Origin: an uncultured Clostridia bacterium | GTDB taxonomy: Bacteria > Bacillota > Clostridia > Oscillospirales > Acutalibacteraceae | DNA: 64,000 bases | Reading direction: 5' to 3' | Assembly (NCBI GenBank): GCA_945912145.1 | Contig: CAMEBF010000004.1 | Coordinates: 78,357-142,356 of the forward strand | In this document: piece by piece, positions 53,009 through 62,067 of the stretch | Position numbering within the stretch: the stretch's first letter is position 1 | How the letters are laid out: each line of letters starts with the position of its first letter | Translations under genes and position numbers: made by a program | The notes under the pieces: generated by a model | What the model was told of the DNA's origin: nothing | The model's input: the letters and a program-made list of their open reading frames with translations, nothing else | Databases searched by the model: none

Positions 53009-54790
53009 TTAACCGTTGAGTTCGGGCTTGTTGTCAAGTACGACAACGGGATTTTTTCTGCCTTTTTTGAAGCCCTCAAGCTCGAGAACGATGATTTCAT
53101 TCACGCCCTGATTCAGGAACGGTGCAGGCAGATACGCCGAACGCTGCGGGCCCTTACTCCAGTAACGGGACAGCGGTTTGCCGTTGACGAAAATCATGCC
53201 CTTGGTGAACGCCGGAAGCTTGACGAACGTATCGGACGGCGTTTCCTCGATGATGAACTGCGCTTTATAGAACGTCGGGTGATCGAAGAAGATCATATCC
53301 GTATCCGCTTTGAAATCGATCTGAGACAGGTTATTCAGCTCCAGCGGATACGCCGTCCAGTTAAACAGGAACGTATCGCCGAGGCGAACGCTGTCGGTGA
53401 TGCCCTTATAATCTTTCAGCTCGTGACCGAAGCTGACGCGTCCCATATTCTCAACAAGAATGGAAAGGTCAACGCCCTCCTCCGGCACACGGATGTCAAC
53501 GATGGACTCGGGATCATTTCTCGACTGAATCGCATACAGGTCGTCGTTCAGGAATATGTAGGCTCTGTCGTGCACTTCTTTGATGACGAGGGGCATATAG
53601 TCTCTGGGGCCTTTGAGATGCGTTTTATACAGAATAAAGCCGTAGCCCTGACCGAGCTTTTCCATCGGAACGGGCTTGATCAGCTTGAACGCGCTGGAAA
53701 GATTCTCGAGATTCTCAAACAGACCGGCACAATGCGTAAAGCGAATGGAGCCGTATCTGGCCTTGGGAACCTGCGGATCGAGCACCGTCTCTTCCGTCTG
53801 CTTGACGTGGTTGGCGATGGTCTTTTTGAACAGCTCATATTTCTTGGTGACTTCACCGCTCTCCGTCAGAAGCGCGTCGGAATCGTAGCTGTTGACAACG
53901 GGCTTATACTCGTAATCGAAATTCGCGCCGTTCATCCAGCCGAAGCTCGTGCCGCCGCAGAACATATAGGTCGAGACGGAAGCGTCGTCCGCCATGATGC
54001 GCTGTAAGCTGCGCGCCGCGTCGGCAGGCTTTCTCTCGTAATGCTTATAGCCCCACTGATCGAACCAGCCGTTCCAGAATTCGGAGCACATCAGCGGACC
54101 GTCCTTCTGAAATTCGCGCAGATACGGGAAGTTAACGGAAGGGTTCGCGCCGAATTTGACCGTTTTAAAAACGCCTTCCACGGAGCCGTTGGCGAGCATA
54201 TGGTCTTCAATGCCGTCCGCCGTGTACAGCGGGACGTCGATACCTCTGCTGACGAGAGCCGCCGCGATATACTGCATATACTCTTCGTCGTCGCCATAGC
54301 TGCCGTATTCGTTCTCGACCTGCATCATGATGACGTTGCCGCCGCGGGTGATCTGATGCGTCGCGAGACGGGGAATCAGCTCATCGAAATACTTATCGAC
54401 AAAGCCGATGTAGCGTTCATTCATGCAGCGCAGCTCAATATCGTCATAGCGCAGAAGCCACCACGGAAAGCCGCCGAATTCCCACTCGCCGCAGATGTAC
54501 GGGCCGGGACGGACGATGGCGTAAAGCCCCAGATCGGCCGCTATATCCAAAAACTCCTCGATATTATTATTCTCACTAAAATCGAAAGCGTCTTCATTTT
54601 TCTGATGGCAGTTCCAGGCGACGTACGTCTCCACGGTATTGAAGCCGCAGGCCTTGAGCTTTAAGAGTCTGTCGCGCCAATACTCCTTGGGAACGCGGAA
54701 ATAATGGATCGCGCCCGAAACGATAGTAAACGGCTCGCCGTTTAAGAGAAAGGATTCTTTGCCTATCGAAAATGTCTGATTTTCATCCAT
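53009..54790 (-). CDS. Glycoside hydrolase family 35 beta-galactosidase
   Basis: A 593-residue intracellular beta-galactosidase (no signal peptide). The ATG at 54790 (MDENQTFSIGKESF) has AGGAG ten bases upstream. Family 35 hallmarks are SGAIHYFRVPKEYW, RPGPYICGEWEFGG, the acid/base Glu in QVENEYGSYG, the nucleophile Glu in CSEFWNGWFDQWG, and GGTSFGWMNGANF. The C-terminal beta-sandwich region (about 400-590) ends with LNQGVNEIIVLELEG. It is monocistronic; intracellular location implies imported galactosides. Confidence 0.94.
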   Translation of the reverse strand: MDENQTFSIGKESFLLNGEPFTIVSGAIHYFRVPKEYWRDRLLKLKACGFNTVETYVAWNCHQKNEDAFDFSENNNIEEFLDIAADLGLYAIVRPGPYICGEWEFGGFPWWLLRYDDIELRCMNERYIGFVDKYFDELIPRLATHQITRGGNVIMMQVENEYGSYGDDEEYMQYIAAALVSRGIDVPLYTADGIEDHMLANGSVEGVFKTVKFGANPSVNFPYLREFQKDGPLMCSEFWNGWFDQWGYKHYERKPADAARSLQRIMADDASVSTYMFCGGTSFGWMNGANFDYEYKPVVNSYDSDALLTESGEVTKKYELFKKTIANHVKQTEETVLDPQVPKARYGSIRFTHCAGLFENLENLSSAFKLIKPVPMEKLGQGYGFILYKTHLKGPRDYMPLVIKEVHDRAYIFLNDDLYAIQSRNDPESIVDIRVPEEGVDLSILVENMGRVSFGHELKDYKGITDSVRLGDTFLFNWTAYPLELNNLSQIDFKADTDMIFFDHPTFYKAQFIIEETPSDTFVKLPAFTKGMIFVNGKPLSRYWSKGPQRSAYLPAPFLNQGVNEIIVLELEGFKKGRKNPVVVLDNKPELNG

Positions 54791-54931
54791 GTACGAATCG
54801 CTCCTGTTCGTGCTAATTTTGATAACTCGCATATTGACACAGTATAATTGATATCATTATAGCATTAAAAATCGGAAATTACAACCGTTTCGCCAAAAAA
54901 CTTAAAAAATTAAAAAATATTTTAAATAATC

Positions 54932-54961
54932 TTGTAATCGGACATAAAGTTGTTATATAAT
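54932..54961 (+). promoter_or_regulatory. Putative promoter of the TIGR00300-like gene
   Basis: TTGTAA (54932-54937), 18-base spacer, TATAAT (54956-54961), 34 bases before the start codon. Confidence 0.6.
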
Positions 54962-54995
54962 ACAAGCAGAATGTATTTTTTTAAGGACTGGTGTT

Positions 54996-56075
54996 ATGTT
55001 ATCTCTGCCCGGCTACATCGAGCCGAATTTTGAAAAAGAACCGTTCCGCGGCGCGCCCAACGCCGAAACCGCCAAAAGCATAGACGGTGCTCTGCCCGAG
55101 GGCTTTTACTCGACGACCGTCTTCCCCGAATACGTCAAGATCGGCGGCAAATGGATTCTGCTCGAGGACAGCCGCATGGACGCTGTCGTCGTGATCCGGG
55201 ACGGCGTTCCCGTCGTGACGGAAATGCGCGATGTGCGCGACGGCGACGATGTGGTCGTATGCCGCACGGATGACGGCTCCCGCGGCGTCTATGTACATTC
55301 CAAGGCGTTCCGCTTTGAGTCGGTCAGCGAGGACGAAAGCGTTCTGTTCCGTTCCGGCAGCACAAGAGAAACCTCGCAGACGAGGGACTACGATTCTCTG
55401 TATGAAGTGCTGAAATACGACCGCGACAACGGCTTTATCCTCTGGGTGCTCGGCTCGGCCTGCGCCTTTGACTACGACAGCCGCAAGGCGATGTCAAATC
55501 TCATCAAGGCCGGCTACTGCGACGCGCTCGTCTCCGGCAACGCGCTTGCGGTGTTCGATCTTGAAGCCGCCGCGTTCAACACCTGCTGCGGTCAGGATAT
55601 TTATACAAAGCGCGTGATGAAGAACGGTCACTACAATCAGCTTGATATCATCAATCAGGTCCGCAAAGCCGGTTCGATTGAGAACTATATTCTGAACAAC
55701 AACATTCACGACGGCATTATGTCCGCGCTGGTGCGGTACGATATTCCCTATATTCTCGGCGGTTCTCCGCGTGACGACGGCCCGCTGCCGGACGTCATTT
55801 CCGACATGACCGCCGCACAGGAGAAAATGCGTGTCTTTACCAAGCAGGCAACAACGGTCGTGACGCTCGCTTCTCAGCTCAATACCGTATCCGTCAGCAG
55901 TCTGACACCGTCGTACAAGGTGCTCGGCGATACGGTGCGTCCCGTCTATTTCTTCACGGTGGATATCTCCGAATTCATGATGAACAAGATGCGCGACAGA
56001 GGCGTCAACGGCTCGAACGGCATCGTGACGAATATTCAGGACTGCTTAGTCAATCTCGAAAGAAATCTAATCTGA
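54996..56075 (+). CDS. LOR/SDH-like (TIGR00300-type) protein
   Basis: A 359-residue cytoplasmic protein. Sequence elements such as DALVSGNALAVFDLEAAAFNT, IHDGIMSALVRYDIPYILGG and SPRDDGPLPDVI resemble the conserved domain shared by archaeal ornithine-cyclodeaminase-like (TIGR00300) proteins and plant LOR/SDH. Members have been linked to arginine/ornithine or lysine breakdown, but this protein lacks a fused dehydrogenase or dihydrolase domain. It is followed 57 bases later by a YfcC-family transporter, suggesting a catabolic pair. The family call is from memory. Confidence 0.6.
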   Translation: MLSLPGYIEPNFEKEPFRGAPNAETAKSIDGALPEGFYSTTVFPEYVKIGGKWILLEDSRMDAVVVIRDGVPVVTEMRDVRDGDDVVVCRTDDGSRGVYVHSKAFRFESVSEDESVLFRSGSTRETSQTRDYDSLYEVLKYDRDNGFILWVLGSACAFDYDSRKAMSNLIKAGYCDALVSGNALAVFDLEAAAFNTCCGQDIYTKRVMKNGHYNQLDIINQVRKAGSIENYILNNNIHDGIMSALVRYDIPYILGGSPRDDGPLPDVISDMTAAQEKMRVFTKQATTVVTLASQLNTVSVSSLTPSYKVLGDTVRPVYFFTVDISEFMMNKMRDRGVNGSNGIVTNIQDCLVNLERNLI

Positions 56076-56076
56076 C

Positions 56077-56110
56077 AACTATTCTGCATTCTGCATTCTT
56101 AATTCTGCAT
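56077..56110. repeat. Single CATTCTG-type heptad arm
   Basis: Tandem CATTCTG/CATTCTT heptads (ATTCTGC, ATTCTGC, ATTCTTA, ATTCTGC, ATTC) directly after the stop codon of the TIGR00300-like gene, with no core or opposite arm. Confidence 0.75.
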
Positions 56111-56132
56111 TCATAAGCATGGTGAAACAACG

Positions 56133-57638
56133 GTGACGAAAGAAAAGGTTGAGGACGCCAAACAACCGGCGCAGTCCGAAGGACTGAACATTGATAAAAA
56201 AACAATTCTGAGCATTCTGGCGGTGTTGGCTGTCATTCTGGTTTTTGTCGGCATTCTGACGCAGGTCGTGCCACGCGGCGAATACCAAACGGACGCAAAC
56301 GGCTCGATTGTTGACGGCACATATACGCCGATTGACAATTACCGGATGCCGGTCTGGAAGATCATCGCGTCGCCGGTTTTAGCCTTTACAAGCGACAACG
56401 CCATGACGGGCATCGCGATTCTGGCGATCCTGATATTAGTCGGCGGTACATTCCTGATTCTCGACCGCATCGGCGTGCTGAAATACATCATGGTCACGAT
56501 CGTGGATAAATTCCAGACAAGGCGTTACGCGCTGATCGCCGTGATGGTGTTCGCCGGTATGTTTTTAAGCTCCACCGCCGGCATTCTCGAAGAGAGTCTG
56601 ACGCTTGTCCCGATCGCCGTGGCCGTCGCGCTGGCGATGGGCTGGGATTCGCTGACGGGCATCGGCATGAGCTTTGTGGCCGTTGCGTTCGGTTTTACGG
56701 CGGCGACGTTCAATCCGTTCAACGTCATCACCGTTCAGAAATTGGCCGGACTGAGCGTTTTTTCGGGTCTCTGGCTGCGTCTGCTGCTGTTCGCGGTCGT
56801 CTATCTGACGCTGACCGGCTTCCTGATTCTCTATGCGAAAAGAATTGAAAAACACCCTGAAAAGTCCATCGCGTTTGAAAGCGACAAAGCGATCCGCGGC
56901 AAATATTCCATGACGGAATGCCGCTATGTACTGGACGAGCCGTCAATCCGCAAAGCGACAAGAGTTTTTGTCGGCTGTCTGGGAATGGTACTTGTGGGCA
57001 TTGCGGCGTCGTTCATTCTCAGCTACGCCGGCGGACGGACCGAAAACGAACTGATGCAGACCATCGGCAGCAACGCATCTCTCGCGTGTATGGCGATCTT
57101 TTTCCCGGTCGGCGGCTTGCTCGCAGGTCACGTTTCGGGACTGCGCGGCAAGGAATTGTGGAAAGCGTTCGGCAAGGGCGTTAAAACGATTCTGCCCGTC
57201 GTGCCGCTGATCATATTTATTTTAGCGATCACGTATATCCTCGACACCGGAAAGATCATGCACACGCTGCTTTACCATATCAACAGCGCGATGCACGGCA
57301 TTTCACCCTACGGCGCAATTCTTCTGATGTTCGTTTTTATCGCCGTTCTGGAATTTTTTATCGGCAGCGGAACGGCAAAAGCGTTCCTGATTGTACCGCT
57401 GATGAGTATGCTCTGCGACCTCGTCGGCGTAACGCGGCAGTCGATGGTCGTCACGTTCTGTATGGCGGACGGTTTCACGAATCTGCTGTACCCCACAAGC
57501 GGACTGATGATTATTGCCATCGGCATGGTGGGGATTTCGTATAAAAAATGGTTAAAATGGTCTTGGAAGCTCTTTGCGCTTGAGGGTATCGTTTCTCTTG
57601 CGTTCATGATGCTGGCCGTGGCGGTTCATTATCAATAA
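56133..57638 (+). CDS. YfcC-family transporter
   Basis: A 501-residue membrane protein with about twelve hydrophobic segments, of the YfcC/DcuC-like ion-coupled transporter group. Recognisable are LTQVVPRGEYQTD, FLSSTAGILEESLTLVPIAV, ATFNPFNVITVQKLAGL and FFIGSGTAKAFLIVPLMSML. It begins with GTG at 56133 after GGTGA. Such transporters often move amino acids, peptides or carboxylates and lie beside degradative enzymes; here the neighbour is the TIGR00300-like protein. Confidence 0.82.
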   Translation: MTKEKVEDAKQPAQSEGLNIDKKTILSILAVLAVILVFVGILTQVVPRGEYQTDANGSIVDGTYTPIDNYRMPVWKIIASPVLAFTSDNAMTGIAILAILILVGGTFLILDRIGVLKYIMVTIVDKFQTRRYALIAVMVFAGMFLSSTAGILEESLTLVPIAVAVALAMGWDSLTGIGMSFVAVAFGFTAATFNPFNVITVQKLAGLSVFSGLWLRLLLFAVVYLTLTGFLILYAKRIEKHPEKSIAFESDKAIRGKYSMTECRYVLDEPSIRKATRVFVGCLGMVLVGIAASFILSYAGGRTENELMQTIGSNASLACMAIFFPVGGLLAGHVSGLRGKELWKAFGKGVKTILPVVPLIIFILAITYILDTGKIMHTLLYHINSAMHGISPYGAILLMFVFIAVLEFFIGSGTAKAFLIVPLMSMLCDLVGVTRQSMVVTFCMADGFTNLLYPTSGLMIIAIGMVGISYKKWLKWSWKLFALEGIVSLAFMMLAVAVHYQ

Positions 57639-57656
57639 AAGAAAGGATCAGGACAT

Positions 57657-58532
57657 ATGACAATCTGGATAAAATTGATTTCGTTTATTCTGGCATGCTT
57701 CGGTATGCTCTCCTCCGTTCCCATTCAGACGCAGACGCCGGTTCCCGACGATGCGACGCCTTACGACGTGACGGTGATGAGCTACAATGTCTACGTCGTA
57801 AGCACCGGCAGCAACGCGCATGAAATGCGCGAACCCGGCGTAACAGCGACCGTTCGCAGCGTGATGCCCGACGTCGTCGGCTTTCAGGAGGTCGATTATG
57901 ACTGGCTGACCCGTCTCAGGGCGGGACTGCCCGAGTATTCCTATGTCGGACGAGGTCGTGAGAAAGAGGAAACGGACGGCGAATATTCACCCGTATTTTA
58001 CAAAACGGAAAAATACAATCTGCTCGATTCCGGGACGTTCTGGTTCTCGAACACGCCGGACAGAGCGTCTATCGCTTGGGGTACACTATTCAAACGCATC
58101 TGCACCTGGGCGATTCTGGAAGATAAGGAAACGGGCTTTACGTTTGCCGTTTTCAATTCGCATTGGGATCACATCTCCTATATTTCCCGCAACAATTCCG
58201 CAAAGCTTCTGCTCAAAAAGATTGAGGAATACGCGCCTGATCTCCCGGTCATTATCACCGGCGATTTCAACTGTGAGGCAAACACCGTCGCGTATGAAAA
58301 ACTGATCAACGGCGGTTTTGTGGACAGCATGTATGTCGCCGCCGAGACAGCGGACATCGGCACCTATCACGGCTACACCGGCAAGAGTACCGAAGGGGAA
58401 CTGCCGATCGACCATATTCTGTTCCTCGACGAGCACGGTTTTGCAAACGCCTACCGCGTCATCACGGACGAATACGACGGCCGCTACCCGTCTGACCATT
58501 TCGCGATTGTAAGCGAATTGACATTATACTGA
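57657..58532 (+). CDS. Exported endonuclease/exonuclease/phosphatase-family hydrolase
   Basis: A 291-residue EEP-superfamily phosphodiesterase with an N-terminal hydrophobic segment (about 5-22). Catalytic motifs in order: VMSYNVY (Asn), VGFQEVD (Glu), HWDH, ITGDFNC (Asp/Asn) and YPSDHFAI (Asp-His). Substrates of exported members include nucleic acids, phospholipids and inositol phosphates. Its stop codon directly abuts a repeat element. Confidence 0.88.
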   Translation: MTIWIKLISFILACFGMLSSVPIQTQTPVPDDATPYDVTVMSYNVYVVSTGSNAHEMREPGVTATVRSVMPDVVGFQEVDYDWLTRLRAGLPEYSYVGRGREKEETDGEYSPVFYKTEKYNLLDSGTFWFSNTPDRASIAWGTLFKRICTWAILEDKETGFTFAVFNSHWDHISYISRNNSAKLLLKKIEEYAPDLPVIITGDFNCEANTVAYEKLINGGFVDSMYVAAETADIGTYHGYTGKSTEGELPIDHILFLDEHGFANAYRVITDEYDGRYPSDHFAIVSELTLY

Positions 58533-58672
58533 ATGTGCAATGTTCAAAGTGCAAAGTGCAATTTCGGAAACCCTTCGGGCTTACATCTTACGCCTGCGGC
58601 GCGCTTTTTTATAATGAATCAAAAGGCGAAGCCTTTTCCGACATTGGACTTTGAACTTTGCTCTTTGAACTT
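58533..58672. repeat. Heptad-armed hairpin element (AAAGTGC type)
   Basis: Starts right after the preceding stop codon: GTTCAAA, GTGCAAA, GTGCAA, then a core variant TTTCGGAAACCC-TTC-GGGCTTACATCTTA, ACGCCTGCGGCGCGC, AAAGGC-gaa-GCCTTT, and the opposite arm GACTTT, GAACTTT, GCTCTTT, GAACTTT. Confidence 0.85.
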
Positions 58673-58740
58673 TTATACGGATTATTACAAAAGAAGAAAC
58701 TTTCGATATTGAAGATTACATTGTAATAGGAGAGATTTTT

Positions 58741-59505
58741 ATGGCAAGATGTCCGAATTGCAACTACCGGCTGCGCCTGATTGACGTAAAGGCAGAATGT
58801 CCCGTCTGCAAGGTCAACATTCCCAACTTCAACTGGGAGGGTCGTCTCGAGGAGGACGCCGTCAAGGCAGACAGCGCATGGGCAAGCTTCCGCAGAAAGA
58901 CCGGTTCTTTTAAAAACGCCCTGTTCGGCAACAAATTCCGCATTGCGCGCTTCGTACTGACATTCGCACCGCTGCTGTTTTTGCTGTTCCCGATGTTCGG
59001 GGTAACGGACGCTCTCCCCTTTTCGGACGGCACACAGTCCGTCTCCATGCTGAGCCTGATTTTATCGATCGTCAACGGCAAGCTCGACATCGGTTCAATG
59101 CTCGGCTTTATTTCCTTTGAAAAATCCGGAACGGCGTTCCTGCTGCTGTATCTCTCGGTGGCGTTCGTTGTGATGAGCATCGTCTTCGGCGTACTGAACT
59201 TTTTCGTTTTGCTGATCTCCGGAATCGGCTATCATGCCAAGGGCAATATTGCGTTATGTGCGCTGAGTGTCGGCTGCACCGTCGCCGCCATCGGCTGTGT
59301 CATTGCGTCGTCCGTCATGATGAAAGCGGCAATTCCCGATGTGGTTTCCGTGAAGCTTTCCTATGCTCTGTTCATCGCGCTGGTATTGTTTACCGTCAAT
59401 CTCATCATGAACGTCGTCGCGAGAAAGCAGTTCGTGCCCGAACAGGCGCAGTACCGCGAATCGGCCATTGCAGAACTTCAAAAGAAGCTCGGAGAAGCGG
59501 AATGA
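58741..59505 (+). CDS. Zinc-ribbon membrane protein of unknown function
   Basis: A 254-residue protein. The N-terminus has a CPNC … CPVC zinc-ribbon (residues about 4-22), then a basic linker and four hydrophobic segments (about 65-95, 125-160, 170-200 and 205-225). I do not recognise the family. Its stop overlaps the start of the RluA gene as ATGA, so the two are co-translated. Confidence 0.8.
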   Translation: MARCPNCNYRLRLIDVKAECPVCKVNIPNFNWEGRLEEDAVKADSAWASFRRKTGSFKNALFGNKFRIARFVLTFAPLLFLLFPMFGVTDALPFSDGTQSVSMLSLILSIVNGKLDIGSMLGFISFEKSGTAFLLLYLSVAFVVMSIVFGVLNFFVLLISGIGYHAKGNIALCALSVGCTVAAIGCVIASSVMMKAAIPDVVSVKLSYALFIALVLFTVNLIMNVVARKQFVPEQAQYRESAIAELQKKLGEAE

Positions 59506-60467
59506 AATCCTTTACCATTGCGAAAAACGACGCCGGACAGCGGCTCGATAAATTCATTGCCAAAGCCGCGCCGACGTTGCCGAAAAATCTGCTGTATAAA
59601 TACATACGGCTCAAACGCATCAAAGTCAACGGAAAAAAAAGCGACATTGCCTTCCGTCTGTGTGAGGGCGATGTCGTTGACTTCTATATCAACGACGAAT
59701 TTTTTGAGGCGAAGCCCGATCACTACGACTTTCTCAAAGCACCGAAAAGTCTGGATATTCTGTATGAGGACGAGAATATTCTGCTGCTCGATAAAAAAGC
59801 CGGTGTACTCTCTCATCCCGATGAGGGCGAATACGTCGATACGCTGATTACGCGTGTCCAACGCTATCTCTATGAAAAGGGCGAATACGACCCAAAGCAG
59901 GAGCACTCGTTCGCGCCGGCGCTCGCCAACCGGATTGACCGCAATACCGGCGGCATCGTCATCGCCGCCAAAAACGCCGAAGCACTGCGCATCATGAGCG
60001 AAAAAATCAAAAACCGCGAGATCGACAAACGCTATCTCTGCTTAGTCATCGGTTGTCCGAAAAAAAAGGAAGCGACGCTGACGGCGTATATGATCAAAGA
60101 CGAAAAAAAGAACAAGGTCAGGGTGTACGATCACCCGGTTGAGGGCGGTAAGACCATGATCACCGAATACCGCGTGCTCGACACGAAAGGCGGTCTGAGC
60201 CTCATTGAAGTGCGGCTGCACACGGGACGGACGCATCAGATCCGCGCACATTTCGCGTTTTTAGGCTGTCCCCTGCTCGGCGACGGCAAGTACGGCTCGA
60301 ATGAGCTGAACAAAAAATTCGGCGGATACAAAAAGCAATGTCTCTATTCCTATCGCCTCGGTTTTCCTTTTGAAACCGACGCCGGGATTCTGAACAATCT
60401 GACCGGCAAGACCTTTGAAGTGAACGACGTCTGGTTCCGCGACGCGTTTTATCACAATTCGTTGTGA
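59502..60467 (+). CDS. RluA-family 23S rRNA/tRNA pseudouridine synthase
   Basis: A 321-residue protein. The ATG at 59502 (MKSFTIAKNDAGQRLDKFI) follows GGAG. It has an N-terminal S4 RNA-binding domain (about 12-70) and the RluA catalytic domain with ALANRIDRNTGGIVIAAKN, whose Asp is the catalytic residue, and GRTHQIRAHFAFLGCPLLGD. The target uridine (RluC/RluD/other) cannot be assigned. It overlaps the zinc-ribbon gene by four bases. Confidence 0.93.
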   Translation: MKSFTIAKNDAGQRLDKFIAKAAPTLPKNLLYKYIRLKRIKVNGKKSDIAFRLCEGDVVDFYINDEFFEAKPDHYDFLKAPKSLDILYEDENILLLDKKAGVLSHPDEGEYVDTLITRVQRYLYEKGEYDPKQEHSFAPALANRIDRNTGGIVIAAKNAEALRIMSEKIKNREIDKRYLCLVIGCPKKKEATLTAYMIKDEKKNKVRVYDHPVEGGKTMITEYRVLDTKGGLSLIEVRLHTGRTHQIRAHFAFLGCPLLGDGKYGSNELNKKFGGYKKQCLYSYRLGFPFETDAGILNNLTGKTFEVNDVWFRDAFYHNSL

Positions 60468-60529
60468 ATTGTCAACAAATTGCAAAGGAATCCGCCCCGT
60501 ATTTTTTCTCGGCGGAAAAGAACTGTCGG

Positions 60530-60559
60530 TTGACATTCTGCGCCTTCGGGTGCTATAAT
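60530..60559 (+). promoter_or_regulatory. Sigma-A promoter of the pur operon
   Basis: TTGACA (60530-60535), 18-base spacer, TATAAT (60554-60559), just upstream of the riboswitch. Confidence 0.8.
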
Positions 60560-60571
60560 TTAGATGTAATT

Positions 60572-60669
60572 TCTGTGACTGACGGATAGGTGGAATTGAC
60601 CACAGGGAGCAGAAATCCAGTAAGAGCCGACCGTCTGGGCAGTCCTATGAAACAGGACTGCCCTTTTTT
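60572..60669 (+). promoter_or_regulatory. ZTP (pfl) riboswitch with terminator
   Basis: The aptamer shows the ZTP-riboswitch signature: TGACTGACGG, GTGGAATTGACCACAGGGAG and, after a linker, GCCGACCGTCTGGGCAG, which forms the pseudoknot half. GGGCAGTCCT (60637-60646) also starts a terminator stem with AGGACTGCCC (60654-60663) and six T, so ligand binding (ZMP/ZTP) should prevent termination. It controls purE, consistent with relief of purine-pathway folate shortage. Known family, identified by eye. Confidence 0.9.
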
Positions 60670-60711
60670 ATTCGGACGCGCCGTCGCACAGACAGAAAGC
60701 GGGGATTTTCC

Positions 60712-61203
60712 ATGAAAAAAATCGCAGTCATCATGGGCAGCGACAGCGACCTGCCCGTCGTAGAAAAAGCCATCAACACGCTGAAGGAATACGAAGTGCC
60801 CTTTGAGGTGCACGTTTTTTCGGCGCACAGAACGCCTGAAGAGGCCAAAGCATTTTCCGAAAGCGCAAGAGAAAACGGATTCGGCGCGATCATCGCCGCA
60901 GCCGGCATGGCGGCGCATTTGGCCGGTGCCATCGCCGCAAACACGACGCTTCCCGTCATCGGTATTCCCGTTGCCGCCAAATACCTCGACGGTATGGACG
61001 CGCTTCTCTCCACCGTCATGATGCCCACGGGCATTCCCGTCGCGACAGTCGCCGTCAACGGTGCCGCGAACGCCGCTCTACTTGCCATCGAGATGCTCGC
61101 CGTCACCGACGAGATGCTCGCGAAAAAGCTCGCCGACGCAAGAGACAGCGGCAAAGAGAAAGTCCTCGAAAAAAACAAGGCAATCGAAGAAAAATATAAT
61201 TAA
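60712..61203 (+). CDS. purE: N5-carboxyaminoimidazole ribonucleotide mutase
   Basis: Purine biosynthesis, converts N5-CAIR to CAIR (class I). The 163-residue protein has IMGSDSDLPVVEKAI at the start, the substrate loop SAHRTPEEAKAF, and AGMAAHLAGAIAANTTLPVIGIP. A class I enzyme would need PurK, which is not in the window. First gene after the ZTP riboswitch. The stop codon is built from the first heptad of a repeat element. Confidence 0.95.
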   Translation: MKKIAVIMGSDSDLPVVEKAINTLKEYEVPFEVHVFSAHRTPEEAKAFSESARENGFGAIIAAAGMAAHLAGAIAANTTLPVIGIPVAAKYLDGMDALLSTVMMPTGIPVATVAVNGAANAALLAIEMLAVTDEMLAKKLADARDSGKEKVLEKNKAIEEKYN

Positions 61204-61278
61204 GAATTAAGAATTTAGAATTTAGAATGAAGAATGACTATCCACAATTCTGCATTCATCATTCTGCATTCTGCATTA
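61198..61278. repeat. Heptad-armed element (GAATTAA/CATTCTG type) without core
   Basis: Left heptads AATTAAG, AATTAAG, AATTTAG, AATTTAG, AATGAAG, AATG; centre about ten bases; right heptads ATTCTGC, ATTCATC, ATTCTGC, ATTCTGC, ATTATT. It includes the purE stop codon and lies inside the pur operon. Confidence 0.85.
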
Positions 61279-61303
61279 TTTTAGTTTTAGAGAGGGATTC
61301 AGC

Positions 61304-62011
61304 ATGGAAAAAAGAGAACAGATGTATGAAGGCAAAGCCAAAAAAGTTTTCGCGACCGACAGCCCCGATTACTGCATCGTTTCCTACAAGGACGACGCGA
61401 CGGCGTTCAACGGTCTGAAAAAAGGCACGATCGCGGGTAAGGGCGTCGTCAACAACCGTATGTCCAACTACCTGATGCAGCTTCTGGAAAAAGAGGGCGT
61501 TCCGACGCATTTCGTCGAGGAGCTGAATGAGCGCGAGACCGTCGTCAAAAAAGTGAAGATCGTTCCGCTTGAGGTGATCGTCAGAAACACCGCCGCCGGT
61601 TCTTTCTCCAAGCGTTTTGGCGTCGCGGAGGGCACAAAGCTGCTTTGCCCCACGCTCGAATTCTGCTATAAGGATGACGACCTCGGCGATCCGATGGTCA
61701 ACGACTACCATATCCTTGCGTGCGGCTGGGCGACGAAAGAGGATCTCGAGACGATCACGGACTACACGTTCAAGATCAACGCATTCCTTGTTGATTTCTT
61801 CAAGAAGATCAACGTCGATCTGATCGACTTCAAGATCGAATTCGGCAAAACGGCGGACGGCACCATCATTCTTGCCGACGAAATTTCGCCCGACACCTGC
61901 CGTTTCTGGGACGCCACCACACACGAAAAACTGGACAAGGATCGTTTCCGCCGCGATATGGGCTCCGTAGAAGAGGCCTATCAGGAAATGATGAAGAGAA
62001 TATTCGGATAA
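61304..62011 (+). CDS. purC: Phosphoribosylaminoimidazole-succinocarboxamide synthase
   Basis: Ligates aspartate to CAIR, giving SAICAR. The 235-residue protein has YEGKAKKVFATD at the start, KKGTIAGKGVVNNRMSN, the signature LEVIVRNTAAGSFSKR, and DEISPDTCRFWD. It follows purE in pathway order. Confidence 0.96.
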   Translation: MEKREQMYEGKAKKVFATDSPDYCIVSYKDDATAFNGLKKGTIAGKGVVNNRMSNYLMQLLEKEGVPTHFVEELNERETVVKKVKIVPLEVIVRNTAAGSFSKRFGVAEGTKLLCPTLEFCYKDDDLGDPMVNDYHILACGWATKEDLETITDYTFKINAFLVDFFKKINVDLIDFKIEFGKTADGTIILADEISPDTCRFWDATTHEKLDKDRFRRDMGSVEEAYQEMMKRIFG

Positions 62012-62067
62012 AACAATCGGGGCAAAGCGGAGCGTCGCTTTGCTCCGCTATGATATATGAACATTGA

